64,000 nt of DNA from Streptomyces sp. 1-11 (GTDB lineage: Bacteria; Actinomycetota; Actinomycetes; Streptomycetales; Streptomycetaceae): NCBI RefSeq assembly GCF_007176755.1, contig NZ_BJTV01000027.1:1-64000 (forward strand). Direction: 5' to 3'. Shown here piece by piece: positions 53,228 to 63,575 of the stretch. The position numbers and the translations under genes were made by a program. Each line of letters opens with the position of its first letter. Positions within the stretch are counted from its first letter, which is position 1. The notes below the pieces were generated by a model. It was given only the letters and a program-made list of their open reading frames with translations, searched no databases and was not told where the DNA came from.

Positions 53228-53300
53228 GCGGACGTAGCTCAGTTGGTAGAGCGCAACCTTGCCAAGGTTGAGGTCGCGAGTTCGAGCCTCGTCGTCCGCT
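53228..53300 (+). tRNA. tRNA-Gly (GCC), copy 1
   Basis: A 73-base tRNA has anticodon loop TTGCCAA and acceptor GCGGACG/CGTCCGC. It is identical to the copy at 53646-53718. Confidence 0.95.
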
Positions 53301-53306
53301 CGGGAG

Positions 53307-53337
53307 AAAAGCCCCGGTCTTCTGGACCGGGGCTTTT
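53307..53337 (+). terminator. terminator after tRNA-Gly copy 1
   Basis: AAAAGCCCCGGTC and complement (53307-53319, 53325-53337) form a hairpin ending in five T, six bases after the tRNA. Confidence 0.95.
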
Positions 53338-53645
53338 TCGTGCGCCCGGTTCCGCCGAACACTCGCCGTCGGCACCGGACATGCGAAGACGGCCCTGTGA
53401 AGACCACCACATCCGGCGGAACCGGCCGAGCCGTCGCCTCACCCGTGCCACCCGCCCCACGCGCCCCGGAAAGCGCCGCGCGGCCCGGGAGTTGCTCCCC
53501 GCCGGAGATCCGCCGGACGCGCGAGGCCGACCCGCCACCGGCCCGCCGCCGCCCCCGGAGCGGCACGGCGCCGGCGCCGGCAGGCGGCAGTGCGTCCCGC
53601 GCACCCGCGAGGTTGGGTATAGTTGCTCTCGCGCCACGGCGCAGT
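53338..53645. other. gap between the two tRNA-Gly copies
   Basis: About 308 bases are without a supported gene. The stretch GGTTGGGTATAGTTGC at about 53611-53626 includes TATAGT, a good -10 box about 23 bases before the second tRNA, so the two identical tRNAs have separate promoters. Confidence 0.5.
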
Positions 53646-53718
53646 GCGGACGTAGCTCAGTTGGTAGAGCGCAACCTTGCCAAGGTTGAGGTCGCGAGTT
53701 CGAGCCTCGTCGTCCGCT
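53646..53718 (+). tRNA. tRNA-Gly (GCC), copy 2
   Basis: This 73-base gene is identical to copy 1, with its own upstream TATAGT box and its own terminator. Confidence 0.95.
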
Positions 53719-53726
53719 CCATGGAG

Positions 53727-53752
53727 AAGCCCCCGGTTCCGGCCGGGGGCTT
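53727..53752 (+). terminator. terminator after tRNA-Gly copy 2
   Basis: AAGCCCCCGG and complement (53727-53736, 53743-53752) with a TTCCGG loop are followed by TCT. The hairpin may also stop purC transcripts from the other side. Confidence 0.85.
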
Positions 53753-53789
53753 TCTGCGTGCCCCCGGCTTCTCACCGGGGGCCTCGGCG

Positions 53790-54689
53790 TCAGGACCAGC
53801 TCATGCCGGTCAGCCGCTCGTACGCCTCCACGTACTTCCGCCGGGTCGCCTCGACGACCCGCTCGGGCAGCGGCGGCGGGGGCTGCTCGCTCCTGCGGTC
53901 CCAGCCGGACTCGGGGGAGGTCAGCCAGTCCCGGACGTACTGCTTGTCGTACGACGGCTGGGCGCGGCCGGGCTGCCACTGGTCGGCCGGCCAGAAGCGG
54001 GAGGAGTCCGGGGTGAGCACCTCGTCGGCGAGGACCAGGGTGTCGCCGTCGAAGCCGAACTCGAACTTGGTGTCGGCCAGGATGATCCCGCGCTCGCGGG
54101 CGATGTCCCGGGCGCGGGAGTACACGGCGAGCGTCGCCTGCCGGAGCTGGGCGGCGGTGTCCGCGCCGACCTGCCGGGCGACCTCCTCGTAGGAGACGTT
54201 CTCGTCGTGCTCGCCGACCTCGGCCTTGGTGGCCGGGGTGAAGATCGGGGCGGGCAGCTCCGAGCCGTCCACCAGGCCCTCGGGCAGCGCCAGGCCGCAG
54301 ACCGTGCGGGACTCCTCGTACTCGGCCAGGCCCGAGCCGGTGAGGTAGCCGCGGGCCACGCACTCGACCGGGACCATCCTCAGGGACTTGCAGACCAGCG
54401 TGCGGCCCGCCCAGTCGGCGGGGGCGTGCTCGGGGAGCTCGGTGCTGATCACATGGTTCGGGGCCAGGTCGCGGAGCTGGTCGAACCACCACAGGGAGAG
54501 CCGGGTGAGCACCCGGCCCTTGTCGGGGATCTCCGTCGGGAGCACCCAGTCGTAGGCGGACACGCGGTCGCTGGCGACCATCACGAGGTCGCCCGCCTCG
54601 TTGCGGTACAGCTCGCGCACCTTGCCGGTGTGCAGGTGCACCAGGCCCGGAACCTGGATCGGCTCGGGCTTTTCTACGAATCCGGACAC
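53790..54689 (-). CDS. purC: SAICAR synthetase
   Basis: This 299-residue enzyme joins aspartate to CAIR with ATP in purine synthesis. HTGKVRELY and MVASDRVSAYDWVLPTEIPDKG form the ATP site. VPVECVARGYLTGSGLAEY and LADTKFEFGFD supply the substrate and metal sites. It begins with GTG 54689 after GGGGAGGAACC. It stands apart from the other pur genes, with tRNA-Gly on one side. Confidence 0.95.
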   Translation of the reverse strand: MSGFVEKPEPIQVPGLVHLHTGKVRELYRNEAGDLVMVASDRVSAYDWVLPTEIPDKGRVLTRLSLWWFDQLRDLAPNHVISTELPEHAPADWAGRTLVCKSLRMVPVECVARGYLTGSGLAEYEESRTVCGLALPEGLVDGSELPAPIFTPATKAEVGEHDENVSYEEVARQVGADTAAQLRQATLAVYSRARDIARERGIILADTKFEFGFDGDTLVLADEVLTPDSSRFWPADQWQPGRAQPSYDKQYVRDWLTSPESGWDRRSEQPPPPLPERVVEATRRKYVEAYERLTGMSWS

Positions 54690-54758
54690 GGTTCCTCCCC
54701 GTGGTTCTGTCCAATGCCTCGATTCTCCCGTATGCCGGTGATCGGGCTGCGGCCAGGG

Positions 54759-56255
54759 TCAGTCCCGTTTGCAGATGCGGTCCAGCAGGTTCGCCGTGGC
54801 CCGTTGGACACGCGGGTCCACGTGGCCGGGACGGTCCAGGGACGGCGACCAGGCGAAGGTCCCGGAGGCGAACACCCAGGCGCCGGAGGGGGCCCGGTAG
54901 AGGGAGGTCTCCTGGTGCCGCTGGACGCCGTCGTTGTCGGTGTAGGGGGAGTGCGCGAGCAGGATGCGCTCGTCGTGCTGGGGCAGCGGCGTGCGCGGGA
55001 AGTAACGGTCCGCCTCGCCCGCGACAAGGCCCTCGATCCGGTCGCCCTCGTGCGCCCCGGTCGCGTCCCACAGCCAGTGGTCCGCGTTGCGCACGACCAG
55101 CGGATGCGGCTCGGGGACCCGGCCCGCGTACTGGATGCCGACGAGCTGCTGCTCGGGCCGGTCGATCTCGCGCCACAGCACCGGCTTCCCGGGGCCCTTG
55201 CGCTTGCGGCAGGTCAGCAGCCGGTCGGGCACACCGGACGGGGACGGGCCCAGCTCCACCTGCCAGTACATGGTGTTCGCGGAGAGGAAGACCAGGGAGG
55301 TGCCGTGGTCCCTGGCGTTCTCGGCGGCCCGGCGCATCGGCACCGTCCAGTACTCGTCGTGGCCGGGGAAGACCAGGCCCCGGTACCGGGTGGGGTCGAC
55401 GCGGCCGGCGTGCAGGTCGCGGGCGTCGGCGTAGGCCAGGTCGTAGCCGTAGCGCTCGGCCCAGCGGATGAAGTCGTAGGCGTGGCCGACGTGCAGGGGC
55501 AGGCCGGCGCCCGCGTACGGGCGGTCGAAGGAGACCGTGGTGGCCGCGTCCGCCTCGCCGAGCAGGCAGCCCTTCTCGTCCCACGCGTGGTACAGGCTGG
55601 CGCCGGTGCGGCCGTCCTCCGGATAGAGGTTGTACGCCTGCCAGGTGACGTCGGGCAGCAGCAGGAGCAGGTCGGCCGGGTGGTCGTCGCGGACCGTGAA
55701 GGGCACGTGGGAGCGGTAGCCGTCGGAGGTGGTGAGGACCGCCACATAGGCGCCGACGGACCAGTGCGAGGGCACCTGGAGACGCCAGGAGAGCCACCAG
55801 TGGTGACAGGACACCGTGCGGTCCGCGGCCAGCGGAGGGGGCTGGACGATGCCGGAGAGCCGGGGGCTGGTGGTGATCTTCGAGGCGCCGTCGCCGCCGT
55901 AGTGGCCGATCCGGTAGATGTCGACGCCGAACTGCTGCGGCGGGTCGACCGTGATGTGGAAGTCGATCGCCTCGCCGGGCGCGACCGCCCCGGCCGAGGT
56001 GAATCCCTTGATCTGACGGTGCACGTCGTCGGCCGAGCGGGGCCCCGGCCCGGAGGTGCGCGGCGCGGGGACGCGCGGCCGCTCTCCGGCGGGCTGCTGC
56101 GGGCTCGGGTCGACGTACCAGGGCACCACGTGCCCCGTGTCGTCGAAGTACGTCTCACTGCCGCGCAGCCAGGGCACCGGGCCCTGGCCGAAGGGGTCCG
56201 TGACGGCGTGCGCGAGCGCTCCGGACTCCCAGCGGCGGATGTGGTCCGAGGCCAT
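54759..56255 (-). CDS. N,N-dimethylformamidase large-subunit-like protein
   Basis: This 498-residue soluble protein belongs to the family named for the large subunit of dimethylformamidase. VDIYRIGHYGGDGASKI, LLLLPDVTWQAYNLYPEDG, VSFDRPYAGAG, VFPGHDEYWTVPMRRAAE and LVFLSANTMYWQVEL are its conserved words, where His/Glu/Tyr of the HDEYW block fit a metal site. No small subunit gene is next to it, and the real substrate in actinomycetes is unknown. The ATG at 56255 follows GGGAGGGGAG. A gap of 229 bases separates it from the upstream gene. Confidence 0.8.
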   Translation of the reverse strand: MASDHIRRWESGALAHAVTDPFGQGPVPWLRGSETYFDDTGHVVPWYVDPSPQQPAGERPRVPAPRTSGPGPRSADDVHRQIKGFTSAGAVAPGEAIDFHITVDPPQQFGVDIYRIGHYGGDGASKITTSPRLSGIVQPPPLAADRTVSCHHWWLSWRLQVPSHWSVGAYVAVLTTSDGYRSHVPFTVRDDHPADLLLLLPDVTWQAYNLYPEDGRTGASLYHAWDEKGCLLGEADAATTVSFDRPYAGAGLPLHVGHAYDFIRWAERYGYDLAYADARDLHAGRVDPTRYRGLVFPGHDEYWTVPMRRAAENARDHGTSLVFLSANTMYWQVELGPSPSGVPDRLLTCRKRKGPGKPVLWREIDRPEQQLVGIQYAGRVPEPHPLVVRNADHWLWDATGAHEGDRIEGLVAGEADRYFPRTPLPQHDERILLAHSPYTDNDGVQRHQETSLYRAPSGAWVFASGTFAWSPSLDRPGHVDPRVQRATANLLDRICKRD

Positions 56256-56484
56256 GGACGCTCCCCTCCCTCATGCCCCCGTTGCCAGCGTGGTGCGTGC
56301 TGCTCGGTCGTGCTGTCGTATGTCGCATGCCTTTGCCATGTGCGTGGTCGGTCCCAGCACATCACATAACGCACGGACACGGTCACTGTTCGTTGCGAAT
56401 TGACCTGAACTGGAAGTCTGCCCTCCGTTACGGCTCCGGATCCGCTACGACCCCGGCGGATTCCCCCACGGGCGTCCGGCGGGG

Positions 56485-58389
56485 TCAGACCAGCCTGACC
56501 GGTTTCTCCGGGCGTATCCCGGTTGCGCTCAGCCAGTCGCGCAGCGGGCCGGGGTCGCCCTCCTCGATCAAATGCAGCACCTTGGGCCCGAGGTCGGCCG
56601 CCCGCTCACCGTCCAGCAGCAGCGAGGGGCCGTCCAGCCAGTCCAGCGCGGGGGCCGCGCCGGCCGTGTCCACGGCGGCGCAGCAGACCATCGCCGTGAC
56701 GTGATCGGCGAGCAGGTCGCGTCCGGTGCGCGGGGGCTGCAGCGGGAACAGCGGCAGGGCGCCGTCGTCCCAGAGCGAGCTGTCCGGGAACAGCCCGGCC
56801 GCGGTCGCCCCCTTCGGCGCGGCGGCCTCCTCCCGGGCCAGCTCGGCCGTGAGCCCGGCGGCGAGGAGCGCGCCGCGCTCGGTGCCGGGGTCGGTGTCGG
56901 CGTCGGCGTCGCTGTCGGTGCCGGGGTCGGCGTCGCTGTCGGGATCGGTGTCGGTCTCGGCGTCGGCGCCGGTGTCGGTGTCGGTGCCACCGCCGGCGTT
57001 GGTGGCGTCGGCCCCGGTGGCGGGGGCGGCGGGCGGTCCGGCGGGCGCGGCGGGGTGGCCGTCCGCGCTGGTGTCCGCGCCGACCAGGGCGGCGTCCATG
57101 AGGTGGTCCATGACCCGGGCCAGCGTGGGGCCGCCCCGGTCGGGGGCGCCTGCGGCGGGACGGACGCCGAGGGAGTCGAGGACGCGGTGCAGCCGTGCCG
57201 CGTGCGCGCGCCAGGTGCGGTCGACGACCTCCTCCGGGTACGCCTGCCAGTCCACCGGCGCCCAGTCCGGGCCGTTCTCCGCCGGGCCGCCGTGGAAGAG
57301 GCGGGCGGCGAGCAGGGAGGCTGCCTCGTCCACCGCGCCGGGCTCCTCCAGCAGGTCGCAGGCGGGACGATCGCCCAGCCGGGACGCGAAGCCCTCGGCC
57401 AGCCGGTCCCGCCGGGACAGCTCGGTCAGGGCGGCCACGACACCCGCGTCCAGCCGGGAGGGCCAGCGGCCCATGCGCCAGGCGGGCAGCGCCACCTTGG
57501 TCAGCAGCCGGTCCCAGCCCGCGTAGGCGAGGCCGACCTGCTCCTGGGCGACGATCCGCAGGCCGTAGTCCACCGTCTGCGCGCGCTCGGCGGCGGCCGC
57601 GGCGACCCCGCGCTCCATCAGGGCCGCCTGCTCGCGGCAGCCGCGCAGCATCAGCCGGGCGACCCAGCCGAGGGCCGCGCACACGCCCCGGGTCAGCGGA
57701 CAGCGGCCCGGCGTGGAGGCGACCGCCACCGCCGCGTCGAGACCGCGTACGAAGCGGCGGGCGGCGGCTATGTCCGGGTGCGCGGAGGGGCCCGTACCGG
57801 CGACGACCGGCGCGAGGACCGCGCGCAGCTCACCGACGCGCATCCACCACAGGAACGGGGAGCCGATGACGAGGACGGGGGCGGTGGCGGCCCGCCGCCG
57901 CCCGTCGGGGCCCGGTCCGCCGGGGCCGGGCGCCTCGTCGTGCGCGGGCCGCGGGGGCGGGCCGTGGGCCGGGTGGGTCCGGTCCTCCAGCCAGCTGTCG
58001 CAGTCCGGGGTGAGCGCTATGGCCGAGGGCGCGGGGACCTCGAGCCGGTCGGCGAGGTCGCGCACCAGCCGGTACAGGTCCGGCGCCGATTCCTCCGCGA
58101 CCGGGACCGTGGGGCTCACGGCCGGGCGGGCACGGGCCACCACCAGCGCGATGCCGGTGGCGGCCAGCAGTACCAGCGCGGCCGGCACGCCCACGGCCCA
58201 GCGGGCGGTGTCCCAGCCCGGGCCGGTGAGCCGGCCGGTGGCGCCGCCGGTCAGCAGGACCACCTCGACGGCCGCCGGCAGCAGGGCCACGCCCAGCGCC
58301 CGGCCGCGGACGCGCAGCACGGCCAGGGCCCACGAGCGCGCGGCCCGCGCGCCCGCCTCGGCTCCGATTCCCGTTCCGCTCGCGGTCAT
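56485..58389 (-). CDS. membrane protein with decayed M48 peptidase fold
   Basis: The product has 634 residues, with two N-terminal helices (about 28-50 and 66-88). The next domain keeps the layout of an M48 (HtpX-like) protease: APSAIALTPDCDSWL, VLVIGSPFLWWMRVGELRAVLAPVVAG. The expected HELxH-type zinc motif after ELRAVLA is replaced by PVVAG, so it cannot bind zinc in the usual way. A Thr/Asp-alternating stretch (about residues 465-500) follows, then a conserved C-terminus. GGAGG is present before the ATG. A Crp-type palindrome lies 63 bases upstream. Likely a non-catalytic scaffold, by inference. Confidence 0.72.
   Translation of the reverse strand: MTASGTGIGAEAGARAARSWALAVLRVRGRALGVALLPAAVEVVLLTGGATGRLTGPGWDTARWAVGVPAALVLLAATGIALVVARARPAVSPTVPVAEESAPDLYRLVRDLADRLEVPAPSAIALTPDCDSWLEDRTHPAHGPPPRPAHDEAPGPGGPGPDGRRRAATAPVLVIGSPFLWWMRVGELRAVLAPVVAGTGPSAHPDIAAARRFVRGLDAAVAVASTPGRCPLTRGVCAALGWVARLMLRGCREQAALMERGVAAAAAERAQTVDYGLRIVAQEQVGLAYAGWDRLLTKVALPAWRMGRWPSRLDAGVVAALTELSRRDRLAEGFASRLGDRPACDLLEEPGAVDEAASLLAARLFHGGPAENGPDWAPVDWQAYPEEVVDRTWRAHAARLHRVLDSLGVRPAAGAPDRGGPTLARVMDHLMDAALVGADTSADGHPAAPAGPPAAPATGADATNAGGGTDTDTGADAETDTDPDSDADPGTDSDADADTDPGTERGALLAAGLTAELAREEAAAPKGATAAGLFPDSSLWDDGALPLFPLQPPRTGRDLLADHVTAMVCCAAVDTAGAAPALDWLDGPSLLLDGERAADLGPKVLHLIEEGDPGPLRDWLSATGIRPEKPVRLV
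56880..57000. repeat. GTCGGTGTCG-type coding repeat (Thr/Asp-rich)
   Basis: A simple repeat of GTCGGTGTCGG and GTCGGCGTCG words inside the membrane-protein gene encodes alternating Asp with Thr, Ala, Ser or Gly. Low-complexity acidic linker; length is likely variable. Confidence 0.8.
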
Positions 58390-58451
58390 GACCGGACCTC
58401 ACCCCCTCCCTGCCGGTGCCGCGCTGTCCTGGCGTTGCTCACTCCCCCACT

Positions 58452-58465
58452 GTGACACCCGTCAC
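58452..58465. promoter_or_regulatory. Crp-type palindrome upstream of the M48-like gene
   Basis: GTGACACCCGTCAC fits GTG-N6-GNCAC and is a perfect GTGAC/GTCAC repeat 63 bases before the ATG of the minus-strand gene, a normal position for a regulator site. Confidence 0.55.
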
Positions 58466-58606
58466 TGACATCGCAATGCCGGTGGGCCAAGTGCCGGAAC
58501 GCTTGCGCCGCACCATAGTTGGGGCCCCGGGCCTCGTCAGCCGTATGGGGGATTGCTCACTCGATGGAATGGCTCTGGTCAGAGGTGGGCGACGGACAGC
58601 AAGGGT

Positions 58607-58635
58607 CAGGCCCCGGATTCGGGGTCCGGGGCCTG
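58607..58635. terminator. terminator of purD
   Basis: Perfect 11-base arms CAGGCCCCGGA and complement (58607-58617, 58625-58635) with a 7-base loop lie about 60 bases past the purD stop. Confidence 0.82.
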
Positions 58636-58692
58636 GGGTGTTCGGGAGGGCGGTGCGGGCCGGTCAGGGACTCGCCGCGCTGGGCGAGCCGG

Positions 58693-59943
<1,251 letters not shown>

Positions 59944-60010
59944 GGGGTTCAGCCTAATGGCAAGGTTGCCGAAGTCCGCCGGGCGGGTTTCCTGTGGGTT
60001 CCTACGAACG

Positions 60011-60038
60011 GCGGGCCCGGGCCGCCGGCCGGGCCCGC
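60011..60038. terminator. hairpin at the end of dnaX
   Basis: GCGGGCCCGG and complement (60011-60020, 60029-60038) form a hairpin that touches the dnaX stop codon on the minus strand and precedes the purD promoter. Confidence 0.6.
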
Positions 60039-62347
60039 TACTCGTTGGTGAACTCCTCCACCACCGTGGCCCCCAGTTCCCGCACGATCAGCTCGTGTCC
60101 GGACAGGGCGGACTCGTCGAGGTCGGGGTCGTCGTCCTCGGGGATGTCGTCCTCGGGGGCGACGGGGGCCGGCTCGGGCGCCCGCGCGGGCTGTGGAGCG
60201 GGGGCGGGCCGCGCCGGGGCGGGCGGTGCTCCGCCGTGGGGCGCGGCGGGTGCGGGCGCGGCCGGCTGCGGCGCGGCGGGGCGGGGGGCGGCCGGGGCGC
60301 CGTAGCCGCCGGCGGGCGCGCCGCCGTAGCCCGCGCCGCCGCCCCCGCCGAAGCCCGGAGCGCCGCCGGGCGCCGGTGGCGCGGAGCCGCCCGAGGGGTC
60401 GATGACCGCCTCGATCTTCCACTGCACGTTGAACTGCTCGGCCAGCGCCTGGCGCAGCACGTCCTCGCTGCCGCTGCCGGAGAAGTTGTCCCGGGCGCCG
60501 GCGTTGACGAAGCCGAGCTGGAGGGTGGTGCCGTCGAACCCGGTCACCTGGGCGTTCTGGCTGAGCAGGATCCAGGTGAAGCGCCTGCGGTTCTTGACGG
60601 CCTCGAGGATGTTGGGCCAGAGCATGCGGGGGTCGAGCCCGCCGACCGGGGCAGCCGCCGAGGCCGGCGCGTCCGGGGCGGGGGCCGCCGGAGCCGACGG
60701 CGCCTGGCGCTGCGGCTGGGAGCGGGCCGGATCGACGCCGCCCTGCGGCGAGCCCGCCGCCGTGGCCGTCGGCCAGCCGCCGGGCCGCCGCCCGCCACCG
60801 GCCGTCGCGGCGGTCGGCCAGGCGCCGGGGGCCTGCGCGGAGGCGGGGGCCGAGGTCTCGGCGGGAGCGGCCGCTGCGGGCGCGGGGGCCTGCGCGGCGG
60901 GTGCGGGGGCGGCCGGGGCCGGTGCGGGAGCCGGTGCCGGAGCGGGCGCGGGTGCGGGTGCGGGTGGGGTCGCCGGCGGCTGTCCGGCGACCGGGCCTCC
61001 AGGGCCGGGGCCGGGACCGGCGGGCCCCTCGGGTCCGGTGGGCGGTCCGCCCGCTCCCCGTACGGCCGCGCGGGCCGCGGCGGGGCCGGTACCGGGCGGC
61101 ACCGGCGCGCCGGCCGGGGCCGTACCCGCGTGGGCGTCGGGGCCCGGGACGTACCCCATGGCGGGCGCGCCGCCGCCGCCCGAGAAGCCGACCCCGCGCT
61201 CCAGCCGGTCCAGGCGGGCCATGACGGACCGCTCGTCGCCGTAGGCGGCGGGGAGCAGCACCCGGGCACAGATCAGTTCGAGCTGGAGGCGCGGCGAGTT
61301 GGCGCCCCGCATCTCGGTGAGGCCCTCGTTGACGAGGTCGGCGGCGCGGCTCAGCTCGGCCGCGCCGAAGATGGAGGCCTGCGCCTGCATGCGCTCCAGC
61401 ACGTCGGCCGGGGCGTCGATCAGCCCCTTCTCCGCGGCGTCCGGGACCGCCGCGAGGATCACCAGGTCCCGCAGCCGCTCCAGCAAGTCGGCGACGAACC
61501 GGCGCGGGTCGTTGCCGCCCTCGATGATCCGGTCGACGACCTCGAAGGCGGCGGCCCCGTCACCGGTGGCGAAGGCCTCGACGACGGAGTCCAGCAGCGA
61601 CCCGTCGGTGTACCCGAGCAGGGAGGTGGCCATGGCATACGTCACACCCTCCTCGGCCGCGCCGGCGAGGAGCTGGTCCATGACGGACATCGAGTCACGC
61701 ACGGATCCGGCGCCGGCCCGCACGACGAGCGGCAGCACGCCCTCCTCGACCGGGATGTCCTCCCGCCCGCACACCTCGGCCAGGTAGTCCCGCAGGGTGC
61801 CCGGCGGGACGAGCCGGAAGGGGTAGTGATGGGTCCGCGACCGGATCGTGCCGATGACCTTCTCGGGCTCGGTGGTGGCGAAGATGAACTTGAGGTGCTC
61901 CGGCGGCTCCTCCACGACCTTCAGCAGCGCGTTGAAGCCGGCCGACGTGACCATGTGGGCCTCGTCGATGATGTAGATCTTGTAGCGGCTGCCCGCGGGT
62001 CCGAAGAAGGCCTTCTCGCGCAGCTCACGGGCGTCGTCCACACCACCGTGAGAGGCCGCGTCGATCTCGATGACGTCGATCGAACCCGGCCCGTTCCTGG
62101 CCAGGTCACGGCACGACTGGCACTCGCCGCAGGGGGTCGGGGTGGGGCCCTGCTCACAGTTCAGGCAGCGGGCCAGGATGCGCGCGCTGGTCGTCTTCCC
62201 GCAGCCACGCGGCCCGCTGAACAGGTACGCGTGATTGACCCGGTTGTTCCGCAGCGCCTGCTGCAGCGGGTCGGTGACATGCTCCTGCCCGATGACCTCG
62301 CCAAAGGTCTCCGGGCGATAGCGGCGGTACAGCGCGAGAGACGACAC
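60038..62347 (-). CDS. dnaX: DNA polymerase III subunit gamma/tau
   Basis: This 769-residue clamp-loader ATPase has GPRGCGKTTSARIL as Walker A and a four-Cys zinc module in CEQGPTPTPCGECQSC. IDAASHGGVDDARELREK and the arginine-finger motif GTIRSRTHHYPFRL follow. After about residue 390 comes a long Pro/Ala/Gly linker (about 415-590), then the tau-type C-terminal domain and a second low-complexity, acidic tail. Only the full-length form is evident; I see no slippery frameshift site needed for gamma. GTG 62347 gives MSSLALYRRYRPETF; TATAAC lies 9 bases upstream. Confidence 0.94.
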   Translation of the reverse strand: MSSLALYRRYRPETFGEVIGQEHVTDPLQQALRNNRVNHAYLFSGPRGCGKTTSARILARCLNCEQGPTPTPCGECQSCRDLARNGPGSIDVIEIDAASHGGVDDARELREKAFFGPAGSRYKIYIIDEAHMVTSAGFNALLKVVEEPPEHLKFIFATTEPEKVIGTIRSRTHHYPFRLVPPGTLRDYLAEVCGREDIPVEEGVLPLVVRAGAGSVRDSMSVMDQLLAGAAEEGVTYAMATSLLGYTDGSLLDSVVEAFATGDGAAAFEVVDRIIEGGNDPRRFVADLLERLRDLVILAAVPDAAEKGLIDAPADVLERMQAQASIFGAAELSRAADLVNEGLTEMRGANSPRLQLELICARVLLPAAYGDERSVMARLDRLERGVGFSGGGGAPAMGYVPGPDAHAGTAPAGAPVPPGTGPAAARAAVRGAGGPPTGPEGPAGPGPGPGGPVAGQPPATPPAPAPAPAPAPAPAPAPAAPAPAAQAPAPAAAAPAETSAPASAQAPGAWPTAATAGGGRRPGGWPTATAAGSPQGGVDPARSQPQRQAPSAPAAPAPDAPASAAAPVGGLDPRMLWPNILEAVKNRRRFTWILLSQNAQVTGFDGTTLQLGFVNAGARDNFSGSGSEDVLRQALAEQFNVQWKIEAVIDPSGGSAPPAPGGAPGFGGGGGAGYGGAPAGGYGAPAAPRPAAPQPAAPAPAAPHGGAPPAPARPAPAPQPARAPEPAPVAPEDDIPEDDDPDLDESALSGHELIVRELGATVVEEFTNE

Positions 62348-62434
62348 GCATACGAGGTTATAGGCGCCCACTGACAACCAACCCCGGCCAAGGCTCCCGG
62401 CCCGGACCCGGCCCGCACCGCCCGGGAACGCAAG

Positions 62435-62521
62435 CGCCCCCCACGCACCCGCCAGAGCCGACCTACCCTTGCTGCCTTCCGGCCCTGGGGGAGTTCAGTC
62501 AGATAGCGCCGCGTGAGGGGC
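62435..62521 (-). ncRNA. ffs: small signal recognition particle RNA (4.5S type)
   Basis: On the minus strand the SRP hallmark GGCCGGAAGGCAGCAAGGGT forms the GGAA-capped helix with the conserved internal loops that bind Ffh. GCCCCTCACGC pairs with GCGTGGGGGGC as the outer stem. It lies directly upstream of dnaX, the usual actinomycete position. Ends may vary by a few bases. Confidence 0.93.
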
Positions 62522-62597
62522 TGCGCCCACAGTACCCGATGGCGGCCTGCGAGAACGAGTTCGCGAGCACTCCCCTCGGTCATGTAATGTTTCCGGC

Positions 62598-62682
62598 GGA
62601 GGATTCGCCTAGAGGCCTAGGGCGCACGCTTGGAAAGCGTGTTGGGGGCAACCCCTCACGAGTTCGAATCTCGTATCCTCCG
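62598..62682 (+). tRNA. tRNA-Ser (GGA)
   Basis: An 85-base class II tRNA with a long variable arm (GTTGGGGGCAACCCC) has anticodon loop TTGGAAA and acceptor GGAGGAT/ATCCTCC. CCA follows in the DNA at 62683-62685, unlike the other tRNAs in the window. Confidence 0.95.
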
Positions 62683-62704
62683 CCAGTGCCTCACCGGGCA
62701 CGAT

Positions 62705-62742
62705 GTCGAAGGGCCCCACTGTTCGCAGTGGGGCCCTTCGAC
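62705..62742 (+). terminator. terminator of tRNA-Ser
   Basis: Perfect 17-base arms GTCGAAGGGCCCCACTG and complement enclose a TTCG loop. The hairpin and about 15 bases on each side recur at 63520-63590. Confidence 0.93.
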
Positions 62743-62831
62743 GTTGTCCGTCCCGACGTTGCGGATCATGACTCCCGTCACATGCGACGTGCTCGTTGCA
62801 CGGGTCCCGTGGGTCGTGTTTGGCTCGGCCG

Positions 62832-63500
62832 ATGAATCTTCTGTTGACGGCGGGCGGTCTGCGTAACGAGACGCTGCGGGATGCGCTGCGGGACATGCTG
62901 GGCAGGCCGTTCGGGTCGGCGAACGTCGTGTACGTGCCCACGGCATCAGTCGCCGAGTCCGGGGATCACGGGTGGTTCCTCGCGGACATGAACCGGCTGC
63001 ACGGCCTCGGCTGGCGGGAGTTCGACGTCCTGGAGCTGAACGGACTGCCCCGGCGGACGGTGCTCGACCGGCTGCTCCACGCCGACGTCATCTACGTCGG
63101 GGGCGGCAGCCACTACCACCTCGCGCGCAGCATCACCGGCAACGGCCTGGCCGACGGCTTCCTGGAGGCGCTGGAGAGCCGGGTCTACGTGGGGTTCAGC
63201 GCCGGATCGATGATCTTCAGCCGCAATCTCACCGAACACTCCGCCGACGTCATCGGGGACACCGCCGACCTCCACGTGCTCGGCGCGGCGACCGTGGAGC
63301 CGCCGTTCGGCCGCTTCGACTGGTATCTCAAGCCTCACCTGTACTCGCCGGATTTCCCCGAGCGGGACGACACCTGGGCTGATCGCATCGCCGCGCGGGC
63401 GGACTTCCCGATCTACTTCATCGACGACGAGACGGCCGTCCGGGTCAGGGGCGACGAGGTGGATGTCATCACTGAAGGCCGGTGGCGGTTCCATCCGTGA
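62832..63500 (+). CDS. peptidase S51 (peptidase E / cyanophycinase-like) protein
   Basis: This 222-residue protein has a class I glutaminase-like fold with a serine nucleophile: VGFSAGSMIFSRN carries the Ser, IYVGGGSHYHLAR the oxyanion turn, and LKPHLYSP the following His. Peptidase E cuts Asp-X dipeptides; the substrate here is not tested. ATG 62832 gives the family start MNLLLTAGGLRN; 12 extra in-frame residues upstream have no support and no clear ribosome site is seen for either. The gene lies between two copies of one terminator. Confidence 0.8.
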   Translation: MNLLLTAGGLRNETLRDALRDMLGRPFGSANVVYVPTASVAESGDHGWFLADMNRLHGLGWREFDVLELNGLPRRTVLDRLLHADVIYVGGGSHYHLARSITGNGLADGFLEALESRVYVGFSAGSMIFSRNLTEHSADVIGDTADLHVLGAATVEPPFGRFDWYLKPHLYSPDFPERDDTWADRIAARADFPIYFIDDETAVRVRGDEVDVITEGRWRFHP

Positions 63501-63536
63501 CCACGGATCAGAACGCTTCGCCTCAACGGGCACGAT

Positions 63537-63575
63537 GCCGAAGGGCCCCACCACTTGCCGGTGGGGCCCTTCGGC
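63537..63575. terminator. terminator between the peptidase and alcohol dehydrogenase genes
   Basis: Perfect 16-base arms GCCGAAGGGCCCCACC and complement (63537-63552, 63560-63575) enclose a 7-base loop. It serves two convergent genes and is a diverged copy of the tRNA-Ser terminator. Confidence 0.93.

Noticed and set aside
53138..53566. Minus-strand frame through tRNA-Gly copy 1
   Set aside because: It reads antisense through the tRNA and its terminator and contains no domain.
53239..55797. 852-codon minus-strand frame over purC and tRNA-Gly genes
   Set aside because: It overlaps two tRNA genes and purC in another frame and has no recognisable domain.
60038..62347. Programmed frameshift in dnaX giving gamma subunit
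   Set aside because: No A/T-rich slippery heptamer with a following stem was seen near the end of the ATPase core; actinomycete dnaX usually makes one product.
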